Of a stretch of DNA of 64,000 nt, positions 8,358 through 17,283 are shown one piece after another (within the stretch, counting starts at the first letter, position 1; the number at the start of each line of letters is the position of its first letter). Source of the stretch: Flavobacteriaceae bacterium CP2B. GTDB lineage: Bacteria; Bacteroidota; Bacteroidia; Flavobacteriales; Flavobacteriaceae. Below the pieces are notes generated by a model. It saw nothing but the letters and a program-made list of their open reading frames with translations, ran no database searches and was not told the DNA's origin. The translations under genes were made by a program, and so were the position numbers. The stretch spans positions 62,001 through 126,000 of the forward strand of contig LXTR01000070.1 in the NCBI GenBank assembly GCA_001683825.1. The letters are read 5' to 3'.

Positions 8358-9524
8358 TCAGGCTACATGGGAGGTACAGGCATTGTTGAGTTCCCGAACC
8401 GCTTGTTTCATCGTCCCGGTGTCAATCTCATGCACGTCGTATTTTTTTCCAATCCCGTTAATAAGGGTAATGGTCAACTCGCCCCCCAGGTGTTCGCGAA
8501 ACTCCCGGATGCCTTCGAGCAACTCATCGACCTCCTGGTCTGTGTGTAGCGGGATCATCAGGTCAAATCCCGTGCGCTCCATCAATCCGATGACCTCCAG
8601 GAGCAGCTCCTTTGGAATCATGCCCATGAGTTGCGCGTAAGTGACATCCAGCGCGATCCCTTTGGCTACCGCTTCGCCATGCCTCAGGCTATAGGCTGTC
8701 ATCTGTTCGAGTTTGTGGGCGGCCCAGTGTCCAAAATCAAGGGGGCGGGAAGACCCGCTTTCAAAAGGATCTCCCCCCTGGGCAATGTGTTCCATATGGA
8801 TCTTTGCGCAACGGTAGATCACTTCGTTCATCACCGCCAGGTCACGGGCCTTTATGGCCAGGGCCTGTTCCTTCAGGTAGTAGAAGAACGCCCGGTCTTT
8901 GATCAGGGCCACTTTGATGGCTTCGGCCACCCCCGCGATCCAATCGCGTTGTTCCAGGGTTTGAAGGAACAGCCTGTCGTTGATAATGGCAAACGGCGGG
9001 GCAAATGTCCCGAGAAAGTTCTTTTTCTGAAAATGGTTGATCCCGTTTTTAACCCCAACCGCCGCATCGTTCTGTGACAAGACGGTGGTAGGGACACGTA
9101 TGAGTTTCACCCCCCTGTGGGCGATGGCCGCGGCATATCCGGCCATATCGATGACGGCACCTCCTCCGATCACCACGACAAATGAATGCCGGCAGATCCC
9201 GTGCACATTGATGGCTTCGAGGATACCTTCCACATTTTGCGCATCGTTTTTGGCCCTTTCGCCCCCTGCTACCCGTAGTTGGGTGGTATACTCCATAATA
9301 TGGCTGTTGCCCTTGCAGTAAGCTTCTATAGCCCCTGTCAATTGAGGGTGGTGCCGCAACAGGCCTTCATCAATGACAAATAGTACCTTCACCGCTTGGT
9401 TGGGGTTATAGGAGTAGATGAGGTCGCGCAACAGGTCGTTCCGGGATTGGAAGAGCCCCTCTGTAAAATAGAGCTGGTATTCGTATTTTATGGTGAACGA
9501 TTGCGCTATGGGTGGTAGTTTCAT
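8358..9524 (-). CDS. eboD: EboD, 3-dehydroquinate-synthase-like sugar phosphate cyclase
   Basis: 388 residues. Member of the NAD- and metal-dependent sugar phosphate cyclase superfamily. The NAD loop IGGGAVIDMAGY, the substrate loop VPTTVLSQNDAAVGVKNGIN and the three metal ligands (Glu in GVAEAIK, His in DFGHWAAHKLE, His in RHGEAVAKG) are retained, so it should be catalytically competent. It lies inside the ebo operon rather than with shikimate genes, suggesting a special cyclised product and not housekeeping AroB; aroQ in this window is far away (48.6 kb). The true substrate (DAHP, sedoheptulose-7-phosphate or another) cannot be read from sequence alone. Confidence 0.88.
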   Translation of the reverse strand: MKLPPIAQSFTIKYEYQLYFTEGLFQSRNDLLRDLIYSYNPNQAVKVLFVIDEGLLRHHPQLTGAIEAYCKGNSHIMEYTTQLRVAGGERAKNDAQNVEGILEAINVHGICRHSFVVVIGGGAVIDMAGYAAAIAHRGVKLIRVPTTVLSQNDAAVGVKNGINHFQKKNFLGTFAPPFAIINDRLFLQTLEQRDWIAGVAEAIKVALIKDRAFFYYLKEQALAIKARDLAVMNEVIYRCAKIHMEHIAQGGDPFESGSSRPLDFGHWAAHKLEQMTAYSLRHGEAVAKGIALDVTYAQLMGMIPKELLLEVIGLMERTGFDLMIPLHTDQEVDELLEGIREFREHLGGELTITLINGIGKKYDVHEIDTGTMKQAVRELNNACTSHVA

Positions 9525-9533
9525 CTATTACAT

Positions 9534-10436
9534 TTAGGTGACAGCAAAAAATTTGGACAGCATCCTTGAAAAGGGCCACAACAAGAGTATGATAAAGCCG
9601 TACCACCAGGTTGTGAAAACCACTGACAGGGCCGCGTCCATGACAATCAGGGATAGCACACCCGCCATTACCGCCTTTCGGATATTCTCCGGATGGTTCT
9701 CCCTGTAGGCCTTCATCAGGGGCGTCAGTACCAGGAAAGCGAAAATCCCCAGAAACAAAAGTGCCTGTAGGTTATTCGCAGGATACATGCTGGCTACATA
9801 CGTCAGGCTAAAGATAACCAGGAGGTACAAAAAAGCCGCCCAAAGGATGTGTTTTTTATTGTTTCCATGTACTTCCCCCCTGCTGATCATGGTGATGGCG
9901 AAAATGTACACTACAGGGATCACGGCATACCCCCATTGCGAGAGGTCCCCAAGGACCGAAATCCCCAAAACCAGGTTCAGCCCGCGGCAAATACCCATAT
10001 TGAGGGGGCCCAGAAAGGCTATTTTTTTTGAGAAGGCGTCATATGCCAGGATGGCAAGGCCCAGCAACAACGCGACATAGGCACTTACCGGATGGGCCAA
10101 AAAAGCCAGGCCCACGCCCAAAAACAACAGGGTGCCCCCATACACTGCGGCGGCCCTTCGGGAAACCACTCCACTGGGGATGGGCCGTTCGGGTCGTTCC
10201 ACCTTGTCCAGCGCGGCATCAAAAACATCATTCAGGGCCACCCCTCCCGCATAGAGGGCCACTGAAGACAACAGCAGCCAGGCCGCGGGCATCAATGACC
10301 TGCTACCGGCGAAACCCGCCTCCAGTCCAAACCCGAAAAAACCTGAAATAGCAAGGCCTGCCATGATATCGGCCATGGCGGTAGGCAGATTTGCCGGTCG
10401 CGCCAGTCGGAAATATCCCATGTAAACCGGACGCAT
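9534..10436 (-). CDS. eboC: EboC, UbiA-family prenyltransferase
   Basis: 300 residues, integral membrane with about eight or nine hydrophobic helices. Two Asp-rich motifs for Mg-diphosphate binding are visible: NDVFDAALDKVERPERP (first, about residue 66) and YDAFSKK (second). UbiA enzymes attach isoprenoid chains to aromatic or sugar acceptors at the membrane. The gene begins with ATG 10436, 4 bases after eboB, and is followed 9 bases later by eboD. Membership in EBO rests on the six-gene collinearity. Confidence 0.9.
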   Translation of the reverse strand: MRPVYMGYFRLARPANLPTAMADIMAGLAISGFFGFGLEAGFAGSRSLMPAAWLLLSSVALYAGGVALNDVFDAALDKVERPERPIPSGVVSRRAAAVYGGTLLFLGVGLAFLAHPVSAYVALLLGLAILAYDAFSKKIAFLGPLNMGICRGLNLVLGISVLGDLSQWGYAVIPVVYIFAITMISRGEVHGNNKKHILWAAFLYLLVIFSLTYVASMYPANNLQALLFLGIFAFLVLTPLMKAYRENHPENIRKAVMAGVLSLIVMDAALSVVFTTWWYGFIILLLWPFSRMLSKFFAVT

Positions 10437-10440
10437 CTTA

Positions 10441-11349
10441 TTACTGTATCTTATCGGAATCTACCCTGGGCTGTTGTCCCCTAAGCACGCTATTGTCGTT
10501 GTACAATTTCGTCTGGTTGATGGCCCCGGGCCGGAGCCAATCGGATTCCTTCATTTTACCATTCCTGCCAAAGGCTATTAGGGCGTTCCCGTAACAGGTT
10601 TTCTCCACATCGGCCCTGGCTATGCCCCGCTTGAGCATCAGCGATGCCGTTTTAGGTACGGCCAGGGGATCGCTTACCCCCCAATCTGCTGAGCTGTTCA
10701 CCAGGATGTTGGTACTGCCGTATTGCCGAACCACTTCTACCATGCGTTCATTGCCCATCTTGGTTTTGGGATAGATGGTGAAAGCCGCCCAAAAGCCGCG
10801 GTCCAGGACCTCCTGCACGGTCTCCTCGTTGTTGTGGTCTATGATGACATTAGACGGGTCCAGGCCATGTTCAAGGCAGACTTCCATGCTTCGTATCGTA
10901 CCCGCCTTCTTATCCCGGTGCGGGGTATGCACCTGCACCGTCATGTCCAATTCCTTGGCGAGCTCCAGTTGGGCCCGGAAATACTTGTCTTCGGCCGGAG
11001 TCTGGTCGTCATACCCGATCTCTCCGACCGCAACCACGTTCTCCTTGTGCAGATATAAGGGAAGCAACTCCATAACCTGTTCGGCCAGGGCCTCATTGTT
11101 GGCCTCTTTTGAATTGAGGCCGATGGTACAATAATGCTTGATCCCAAACTGGCTTGCCCGGAAAGGTTCCCATCCCACCAGGCTGCTGAAGTAATCCTGA
11201 AAACTACCAACCTGCGTACGGGGTTGTCCCAGCCAAAAGGCAGGTTCTATGAGGGCTACGATGCCCGCGGCGGCCATGGCCTCGTAATCGTCGGTAGTTC
11301 GCGAGGTCATGTGCACATGGGGGTCTATATATCTCAATTTTTCTTGCAT
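10441..11349 (-). CDS. eboB: EboB, TatD-family metal-dependent hydrolase
   Basis: 302 residues, cytoplasmic amidohydrolase-type TIM barrel. The full TatD metal set is present: HVH in DPHVHM at the N-terminus, Glu in VGEIGYDD, His in VHTPHRDK, His in IIDHNNE and Asp in NSSADWG. TatD proteins are known as nucleases or hydrolases; the EBO member presumably acts on a small molecule. It starts two bases after eboA stops and ends four bases before eboC, so it is surely co-transcribed. Confidence 0.9.
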   Translation of the reverse strand: MQEKLRYIDPHVHMTSRTTDDYEAMAAAGIVALIEPAFWLGQPRTQVGSFQDYFSSLVGWEPFRASQFGIKHYCTIGLNSKEANNEALAEQVMELLPLYLHKENVVAVGEIGYDDQTPAEDKYFRAQLELAKELDMTVQVHTPHRDKKAGTIRSMEVCLEHGLDPSNVIIDHNNEETVQEVLDRGFWAAFTIYPKTKMGNERMVEVVRQYGSTNILVNSSADWGVSDPLAVPKTASLMLKRGIARADVEKTCYGNALIAFGRNGKMKESDWLRPGAINQTKLYNDNSVLRGQQPRVDSDKIQ

Positions 11350-11351
11350 GC

Positions 11352-12209
11352 TTATTCGTTTAAGGTATTCCAGTCAAAAGCACCACTTTCGACCGCTTTT
11401 TTCAATGTAGGGTACTCCTCCAGCAGCGCCAGCGCGGCAGCATTCCCGGAGCGATGGCAACAAAGGGCGCCTGCCCTGTTCTCTGAGATGTCGGGACTAT
11501 GCAGCAAGCGTTTCATATCCTCCAACAATACGCCCTCCAGGTAATGGGTGACAGGGCGCCAAAACAGCGGATCGACCTCCCTTCCTGCAGCCCATCGCTC
11601 ATGGGCATAGTCAGAAATGATCCGGGCCAGGGCCTGGTTCGCCTTGCTGTCCACGTCGCGGATTTTCCCGAGATCACGCTGCATAAAAGCCGCCTTGAGG
11701 TACATTTGGTTCCATTCCTGCTGGTTAAAATGTAAGGAGGGATAGGGATTGTCCAGGGCAATTGCATCAAAAACCGTGGCGACATTCGTCCGTAAGGCTT
11801 CTACTGCTACCTGCCGGAAGTCCCCCGCCTGGGGCAGCCATACCAGGTATCGCAGGAAGGTGATCAGTTCGCTGGTATCGGCCAGTTGTATCAGCTGGGC
11901 TACCTTGGGGGCAAAAAACACCGGCTTTTCCTCCAGGGCACGGCGCAACAAATAGATCCTCGCAATTTCGAGAAGGGTAGCCCCGTGTGCTTGCAGGTAT
12001 TGGGTAACAACCATGTCTGCCTCCGTGTATTTCTCCGGTTCTGCCTTGGGGATTTTGGTTCCCATAAGCGTATAGGCAAGGTACAGGTCCCTGGCAGATT
12101 CTTCAGAGAGGATCGTCTGGAGTTTGACAGAAATCCAGTGGAAGGTTTCCTCCTCCAGATTATCTGTTAAGATGCCTGATAAAAAGTGGGTGGTATCCGT
12201 AGGTCGCAT
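11352..12209 (-). CDS. eboA: EboA-domain protein
   Basis: 285 residues, mostly helical and soluble, without recognisable catalytic motifs. It is the first gene of the ebo operon and matches the EboA-domain family by position and by features such as the RRALEEKPVFFAPK segment and the C-terminal CCHRSGNAAALALL block with its conserved Cys-His. Its biochemical role is unknown in all organisms I am aware of. A consensus promoter and a structured leader lie upstream. Confidence 0.85.
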   Translation of the reverse strand: MRPTDTTHFLSGILTDNLEEETFHWISVKLQTILSEESARDLYLAYTLMGTKIPKAEPEKYTEADMVVTQYLQAHGATLLEIARIYLLRRALEEKPVFFAPKVAQLIQLADTSELITFLRYLVWLPQAGDFRQVAVEALRTNVATVFDAIALDNPYPSLHFNQQEWNQMYLKAAFMQRDLGKIRDVDSKANQALARIISDYAHERWAAGREVDPLFWRPVTHYLEGVLLEDMKRLLHSPDISENRAGALCCHRSGNAAALALLEEYPTLKKAVESGAFDWNTLNE

Positions 12210-12225
12210 GTATCCATCAAATAAT

Positions 12226-12289
12226 AACAGGCCCGAATCCTTTGAACCGGAGTAATCAGGGAGGTAACCCTCTTCATGAAGGGCCTGTT
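12226..12289 (-). promoter_or_regulatory. Structured 5' leader of the ebo operon
   Basis: AACAGGCCC (12281-12289 on the minus strand) pairs perfectly with GGGCCTGTT (12226-12234), closing a 46-base internal region that can itself form small hairpins (GAGG-GTTA-CCTC; CCG...CGG). The predicted transcription start from the promoter at 12292-12323 falls at the first arm of this stem. After the second arm comes an AT-rich tract (ATTATTTG) and then the eboA ATG at 12209. It could be an attenuator or ligand-sensing leader; the T-tract is weak for a strong terminator. Confidence 0.5.
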
Positions 12290-12291
12290 TA

Positions 12292-12323
12292 CAAAACTAG
12301 TTATTATAATCCATTTTACGCAA
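12292..12323 (-). promoter_or_regulatory. Promoter of the ebo operon
   Basis: On the minus strand TTG (12321-12323), 21 bases, then TAGTTTTG (12292-12299), which fits the Bacteroidota -33/-7 consensus. The divergent miaE promoter is some 50 bases away. Confidence 0.65.
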
Positions 12324-12372
12324 TAAATACGACATAGGCCGGGAATCAATTTTACCTCCGCCCTATTCTTTT

Positions 12373-12380
12373 TACTTTTG
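12373..12380 (+). promoter_or_regulatory. -7 promoter element of miaE
   Basis: TACTTTTG, exact TAnnTTTG match, ending 14 bases before the miaE ATG at 12395. No clear -33 TTG. Confidence 0.5.
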
Positions 12381-12394
12381 CTAAAAATACTGCC

Positions 12395-12976
12395 ATGCTA
12401 GGTTTAAAACTACCAACCGATCCCCGCTGGGTCAATATTGTGGAAAAAAACATCGATGAGATCTTAACAGACCATGCGTATTGCGAACAAAAGGCCGCCA
12501 GTACGGCAATTTCGCTGATCGTTACCTTTCCGGAGTACCCGGAACTTGTCAAGGAGATGATCGCCCTTTCCCGGGAGGAAATGGGGCATTTTAAAATGGT
12601 CCACGACCGTATCCTCGCACGGGGCAAGACCCTTGGAAAGTATCGCAAAGATGAATACGTGATTGCGCTGATGAAATTTTTCCCCAAAGGGGGCAGCCGC
12701 ATAGACCAGCTCGTACACCGGCTCTTGTACGCCGCCCTGATCGAGGCGAGGAGCTGCGAACGGTTCAGGCTCTTGTCAGAACAGTTGAAGGACCCGGACC
12801 TGGCAGCCTTTTACCAGCAATTGATGGTGAGTGAGGCCGGGCACTATACCCTCTTCCTGAATTTTGCAAGGACGCTGGGAGACCGAAAGGCAGTAGACCG
12901 CAAGTGGCAGGACCTGCTGACCCATGAGGCGGAGATCATGAAGGAGCTGGGCAAAAAGGAAACGATCCACGGCTGA
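12395..12976 (+). CDS. miaE: tRNA-(ms2io6A)-hydroxylase MiaE
   Basis: 193 residues. Ferritin-like non-haem di-iron monooxygenase that hydroxylates the isopentenyl group of 2-methylthio-N6-isopentenyladenosine at tRNA position 37. The iron ligands appear as Glu in DHAYCEQKAAS, ExxH in SREEMGHF, Glu in LIEARSCERF and ExxH in SEAGHYTLF, giving the classical four-helix pattern. Single gene between the divergent ebo operon and the convergent MFS gene (3-base gap). No miaA or miaB is in this window. Confidence 0.93.
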   Translation: MLGLKLPTDPRWVNIVEKNIDEILTDHAYCEQKAASTAISLIVTFPEYPELVKEMIALSREEMGHFKMVHDRILARGKTLGKYRKDEYVIALMKFFPKGGSRIDQLVHRLLYAALIEARSCERFRLLSEQLKDPDLAAFYQQLMVSEAGHYTLFLNFARTLGDRKAVDRKWQDLLTHEAEIMKELGKKETIHG

Positions 12977-12979
12977 CCT

Positions 12980-14272
12980 TCATACTTCTTTTAGGCGAAA
13001 CGCAAAGTAGATACTCAACAGTAGCATACCCATAAAAAAGTAAAGGAGTACCGGGTATCCGAACCATTCGGCTACAAACCCTATTCCCGCGGTCAGCAAG
13101 GTAAAAAGACCGATGAGGGTATTGGACAGTGCCACGTACAGGGGACGCTCCTGTTCCGGGGCAAAATCAGTGAGGTAGGTCTTCCTGCTGAGCCTGGCTC
13201 CACCGTGCGCCATCATATTGAGGAGTATCAGGGGCGCGAAAACAGGCAACTGCTGCCACTCCGCTCCCAGTTGCATAAAACCCAACACCAACAGGCAATT
13301 GACGATCCCGAACAGGCCGATGGCCATCATCAGCTTGCGGGACGAGCGGTCGGCGAAAATCCCCCAAAACGGACTGGAGATCACTGCTGCCAGCCCCGAA
13401 GCCCCTACAAAAAGGCCCAGGCCAGTCAGGTCCGAAACGGTGTATTCCCTTCCTATAATCACGAAAAAAGGTTGTGCAAGCGGAATGGCCATCAAAAAAG
13501 CCCTGGCCATTACAAAACGGCGGAGGTTGGCGTCGGCTTTAAGAAATCGTAAGCCCTTCCGGAACTCCTGCAGGGGCGTACGCCCACCTTCCGTTGCACC
13601 GGGGTACTCTTTGATCCACCAGAAAAACACCCCTGCCAGCACCCACAAAACCACTGCCGCGCCCACCAATACCGGTACGATCAGCTCCCGGGCACGCTCC
13701 CTCAGCAGAAAGTACAAAAGGAAACCGAAGAGCATGGTAAGCAGTCCGCCCCCGGTGGCTCGGGTAGCCAGCAGTCTGCCCCTTCGGCCCTTAGGAATCG
13801 TCTTGCCCATGACATCCTTAAAGGCCACAGAGGAAACACCACTGGCCATGCTGAAGAGGAGCAGTAGGCCTGCAATGGTCCACCCGAGACCTTGTCCCTC
13901 CAGGGTGAAAAAGCCCACCCCTATCATCAATACCATCAACGCCTGGAAAAAGGCCGGAATACTCCAGAAATACTTGCGGAGGGCAAACGAACGTATCCGC
14001 CCCGAAACGGCTAACTGGGGCAACAGGCTTCCCAGGTTTTTGAGGGGAATCAACATCCCGGACACGCCCAGCCCGGTTTGCATCATGGATAGCATCCAGG
14101 GGAGGGTAACCCCCGGGCTTATCAGCTGCTCCGCCAACTTGGAACAAAAACCGCTCAGGGCATTTTTCAAGAAGTTCCCGGGAACCTCGGTACACTGGTC
14201 TTCACTAATGGCGCTGCAGGACCGTTCTTCCGCCGCCTCGGTAATCCATTCGTAAAATTCTTCTCCTTTCAC
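12980..14272 (-). CDS. MFS transporter of unknown substrate
   Basis: 430 residues, start GTG 14272, 9 bases after ppx. About 11-12 transmembrane helices. A non-membrane N-terminal stretch of about 45 residues precedes helix 1. The conserved loop motif DRSSRKLMM (around residue 310) and GKTIPKGRRGRLLATRATGG in the loop between helices 4 and 5 are MFS-like. Last gene of the sixA-ppk-ppx strand block, so co-expression with polyphosphate metabolism is likely, but transport of phosphate is not shown by sequence. It could instead be a drug or sugar exporter. Confidence 0.8.
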   Translation of the reverse strand: MKGEEFYEWITEAAEERSCSAISEDQCTEVPGNFLKNALSGFCSKLAEQLISPGVTLPWMLSMMQTGLGVSGMLIPLKNLGSLLPQLAVSGRIRSFALRKYFWSIPAFFQALMVLMIGVGFFTLEGQGLGWTIAGLLLLFSMASGVSSVAFKDVMGKTIPKGRRGRLLATRATGGGLLTMLFGFLLYFLLRERARELIVPVLVGAAVVLWVLAGVFFWWIKEYPGATEGGRTPLQEFRKGLRFLKADANLRRFVMARAFLMAIPLAQPFFVIIGREYTVSDLTGLGLFVGASGLAAVISSPFWGIFADRSSRKLMMAIGLFGIVNCLLVLGFMQLGAEWQQLPVFAPLILLNMMAHGGARLSRKTYLTDFAPEQERPLYVALSNTLIGLFTLLTAGIGFVAEWFGYPVLLYFFMGMLLLSIYFAFRLKEV

Positions 14273-14281
14273 GGCAACTGT

Positions 14282-15187
14282 TTATTTTGCCGGGTTCGAT
14301 GTCTCCTGCGTCCGGTAAAGCGTTTTTATGATCCCATCGGAAAGGCCTATTTTGGGGACATGGATCCTCCTGGCGCCACACCACTTGGCAGCCAGCAGGT
14401 AAATGCGCGTTGCGGGGATAATGACATCTGCGCGGTCGGGGTTCAGTCCCAGTTCCAGGATACGCTCTTCATACGTCATACACTGTAAGAACTGATACTG
14501 CGCATTGAGCCAAATGTACGACAAGGGTTCTCCTTCCCTCCTTCCCGACATGCGGTGCAGCTTATTGATGTTACCCCCCGAACCAATAATGGAGATCTTG
14601 GGAACAGGCCGGCATTTCTCCCGGATCCATACCTCGATGTCTTTCCAGATCAAATCGTCTACCATGTCGTTCAGCAGGCGTACCGTCCCTATCCTGAACG
14701 ACCGGGAGTCCTGTATGTGGCCGTCCTGAATGAGGGAAAATTCGGTACTCCCGCCGCCCACGTCAATGTAGAGATAGGAGGCTTCCTTCTGTATCAACTG
14801 CCGGAGGTCTGTAGCGGCAATGATGGCGGCTTCCTGCTTCCCGTCTATGAGGTCCACGCTTATGCCGGTGTCCTTTCTAATCTGCTCGATTACTTCCTGC
14901 CCGTTGCTGGCCTCCCGCATCGCCGAGGTAGCGCACGCCCTGTATTGCTCTACTTCCATAACCCGCATCAAATGCTTAAAGGACTTCATAGTATGGAGCA
15001 TGCGATCAATGTTATACGGGGAGATCCTGCCACGGGTAAAGGAATCCTCCCCAAGGCGGACAGGCACCCGTATCAGGGAGTTCTTGTGAAACTGGGGCTC
15101 CCTGTTCTCCTGCTCAATCACGTTGTGCACCAGCAACCGGATGGCGTTTGACCCAATATCGATGGCAGCAAACTTGCGTATTTTCAA
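14282..15187 (-). CDS. ppx: Ppx/GppA-family exopolyphosphatase
   Basis: 301 residues, the short form of the family with only the actin-like ASKHA domain. IDIGSNAIRLLV (phosphate 1), CATSAMREASNG and YIDVGGGSTEFS (phosphate 2) are present. Hydrolyses terminal phosphate from polyphosphate or guanosine pentaphosphate. It starts with TTG at 15187, since no ATG exists before the conserved IDIGSN; the gap to ppk is 11 bases. The long C-terminal HD-like domain of E. coli Ppx is absent. Operon context with ppk supports polyphosphate turnover. Confidence 0.9.
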   Translation of the reverse strand: MKIRKFAAIDIGSNAIRLLVHNVIEQENREPQFHKNSLIRVPVRLGEDSFTRGRISPYNIDRMLHTMKSFKHLMRVMEVEQYRACATSAMREASNGQEVIEQIRKDTGISVDLIDGKQEAAIIAATDLRQLIQKEASYLYIDVGGGSTEFSLIQDGHIQDSRSFRIGTVRLLNDMVDDLIWKDIEVWIREKCRPVPKISIIGSGGNINKLHRMSGRREGEPLSYIWLNAQYQFLQCMTYEERILELGLNPDRADVIIPATRIYLLAAKWCGARRIHVPKIGLSDGIIKTLYRTQETSNPAK

Positions 15188-15198
15188 CGGACGGTGGT

Positions 15199-17283
15199 TT
15201 AGGCTTTTAATTTTTCAAGGTAATAGTCGTACATGGCGAATTGCGATCGCACCCGGGGCCCTTTGGCCTCCCGGTACTTGTTGATCTGATCTTCGCAAAA
15301 TACACGGGCCTTCACGTTATCGCTCCAGGAAATCTGAAAGGTATCGATCAACTCCTGTTTGACGTCTTCGTCGTAAATAAAGCACCCTACCTCTACCCGG
15401 TTATCCAGGTTGCGCGTCATCCAGTCTGCCGAGGAAATACATACCTTAGGGTCCCCGTTATTGGCAAAGATGAACAACCTGGGGTGTTCCAGGAATTTGT
15501 CTACCACACTGATCGCTTCTATGTTCTCACTCATGCCTTCCACGCCCGGGATCAGGCAACATACCCCCCGTATGATCAATTGGATTTTCACCCCTGCCCT
15601 GCTGGCTTCATACAGCTGGTCTACCATCTGGTAGGAGGTAAAACTGTTCATCTTGATTTTGATATAGGCCTCCCGCCCTGCCCGCGCATTCGCTATTTCC
15701 CTGTGGATGAGCTTTTCAAATACCTTCCGCGTATAATGGGGAGAAACGATCAGGTGCTTGTATTTATGGATCTTGTAGGTGGTCTCAAAAAATTCGAAGA
15801 CCTTGTCCAGTTCTTTTAGAATGGGTTCTTTGGCGGTAAACAGGGTATAGTCTGTATAAATCCGGGCCGTAGCCTCATTGAAGTTCCCCGTGCTAATAAA
15901 GCCGTAACGCTTCAGGCGATCGCCTTCCATACGTTCAATCAGGCAGATCTTGCTATGAACCTTCAGGCCGGGTACGCCAAAAATCAGCTTTACCCCTTCT
16001 GCCTGCAATTGTTCCGCATATTTGATGTTGGCCTGTTCGTCAAAACGGGCCTGCAGTTCAATCTGCACCGTTACCTGTTTTCCGTTCTTTACCGCATTGA
16101 TGAGCGAAGCCGTCACCTGCGAGTGGTCGGCCAGGCGGTATACGGTGATCTTGATACTGCGTACTTTGGGATCCAGGGCCGCCTCCCTCAGGAACTTGAT
16201 CACATAGGAAAATGTATGGTAGGGCGCGTACTGCAGGAAGTCTCTTTTCGCGATAGATTCGAGCAGGCTCCCTTCCAGGCTCAGCCCTTTGACGGGAAGG
16301 GGGGTGATTCGGTCGTACTGCAAATCATCCCTGCCCAGGCTCGGGAAACCCATATAATCCCTCCGGTTGTGGTACCGTCCTCCCGGAATCAGGCTGTCTG
16401 TTTCTTCGATCCCCATCTTCTCCTTCAAAAATGCGAAGGTATCCTCCGCAATGCTTTTGTCATATACGAAACGTACCGGATCCCCGATTTTACGGTGTTC
16501 CACACTGGAAGAAATCTTCTCGATAAAACTTTTGCTCAGGTCATTGTCTATATCCAACTCCGCATCCCTGGTGATCTTGATCATATGGGCCGATATGGAG
16601 CTGTAATCGAACATGGGGAAAATACTGTCCAGGCAATAACGGATCAGGTCATCCAGGATTATGATATAGTTCTTTTCGCCGTCATTGGGAAGTACCACAA
16701 AACGGTTGATCCCTTTGGGGATCTCTATCAGGGCGTATCGCTTTTCCTTCTTTCCAGCTTTGCCTTTTAACTCCTCATCCCTTTGCAGGGTCATTTTAAT
16801 GGCCAGGTAGGCCGCCGTATCCTTCAACATGGGGAACTTGTTCAGGTCATTCAGGATGATGGTCATCAGTTGGGGGCTGACGTTCTGTATGAAATAGTTC
16901 CGTATGAAAGCCTCGTGTTTGGGGGTAACTTCGGTCTCATTGATCAGAAAGATATTCTCCTCTTCCAACTCGTCCTTGATATCGCTCAGGATCTCCAGGC
17001 TTTTTGCCTGCTGTTTAATGCATATCTTGGTGATTTCCTCCAACAAATCCTTGGCCTTGGCACCACCCAGAACGCTCTTCCCGGTCCTTCCCGATTCCGC
17101 AATTCGTTTAACCGTCGCATAGCGAACTTTAAAAAATTCGTCCAGGTTATTAGAAAAAATCCCCAAAAACCGGAGGCGCTCAATTAATGGAACATGCTTG
17201 TCGGCACTTTCCTGAAGTACCCGTGCGTTGAACTGTAGCCAGCTGATCTCCCTGTTGATGTATTGGTTTTTGGTTTTAATCAT
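15199..17283 (-). CDS. ppk: Polyphosphate kinase 1
   Basis: 694 residues, normal for PPK1. Reversibly transfers ATP gamma-phosphate to polyphosphate at the membrane periphery. The N-domain begins YINREISWLQFNARVLQES and contains NNLDEFFKVR. The active-site histidine region reads VPGLKVHSKICLIER (about residue 440), followed by GFISTGNFNEATARIYTDY, both diagnostic. Its ATG at 17283 overlaps the sixA stop (TAATG), so translation is coupled. Followed by ppx, giving synthesis and breakdown of polyphosphate in one transcript. Confidence 0.96.
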   Translation of the reverse strand: MIKTKNQYINREISWLQFNARVLQESADKHVPLIERLRFLGIFSNNLDEFFKVRYATVKRIAESGRTGKSVLGGAKAKDLLEEITKICIKQQAKSLEILSDIKDELEEENIFLINETEVTPKHEAFIRNYFIQNVSPQLMTIILNDLNKFPMLKDTAAYLAIKMTLQRDEELKGKAGKKEKRYALIEIPKGINRFVVLPNDGEKNYIIILDDLIRYCLDSIFPMFDYSSISAHMIKITRDAELDIDNDLSKSFIEKISSSVEHRKIGDPVRFVYDKSIAEDTFAFLKEKMGIEETDSLIPGGRYHNRRDYMGFPSLGRDDLQYDRITPLPVKGLSLEGSLLESIAKRDFLQYAPYHTFSYVIKFLREAALDPKVRSIKITVYRLADHSQVTASLINAVKNGKQVTVQIELQARFDEQANIKYAEQLQAEGVKLIFGVPGLKVHSKICLIERMEGDRLKRYGFISTGNFNEATARIYTDYTLFTAKEPILKELDKVFEFFETTYKIHKYKHLIVSPHYTRKVFEKLIHREIANARAGREAYIKIKMNSFTSYQMVDQLYEASRAGVKIQLIIRGVCCLIPGVEGMSENIEAISVVDKFLEHPRLFIFANNGDPKVCISSADWMTRNLDNRVEVGCFIYDEDVKQELIDTFQISWSDNVKARVFCEDQINKYREAKGPRVRSQFAMYDYYLEKLKA

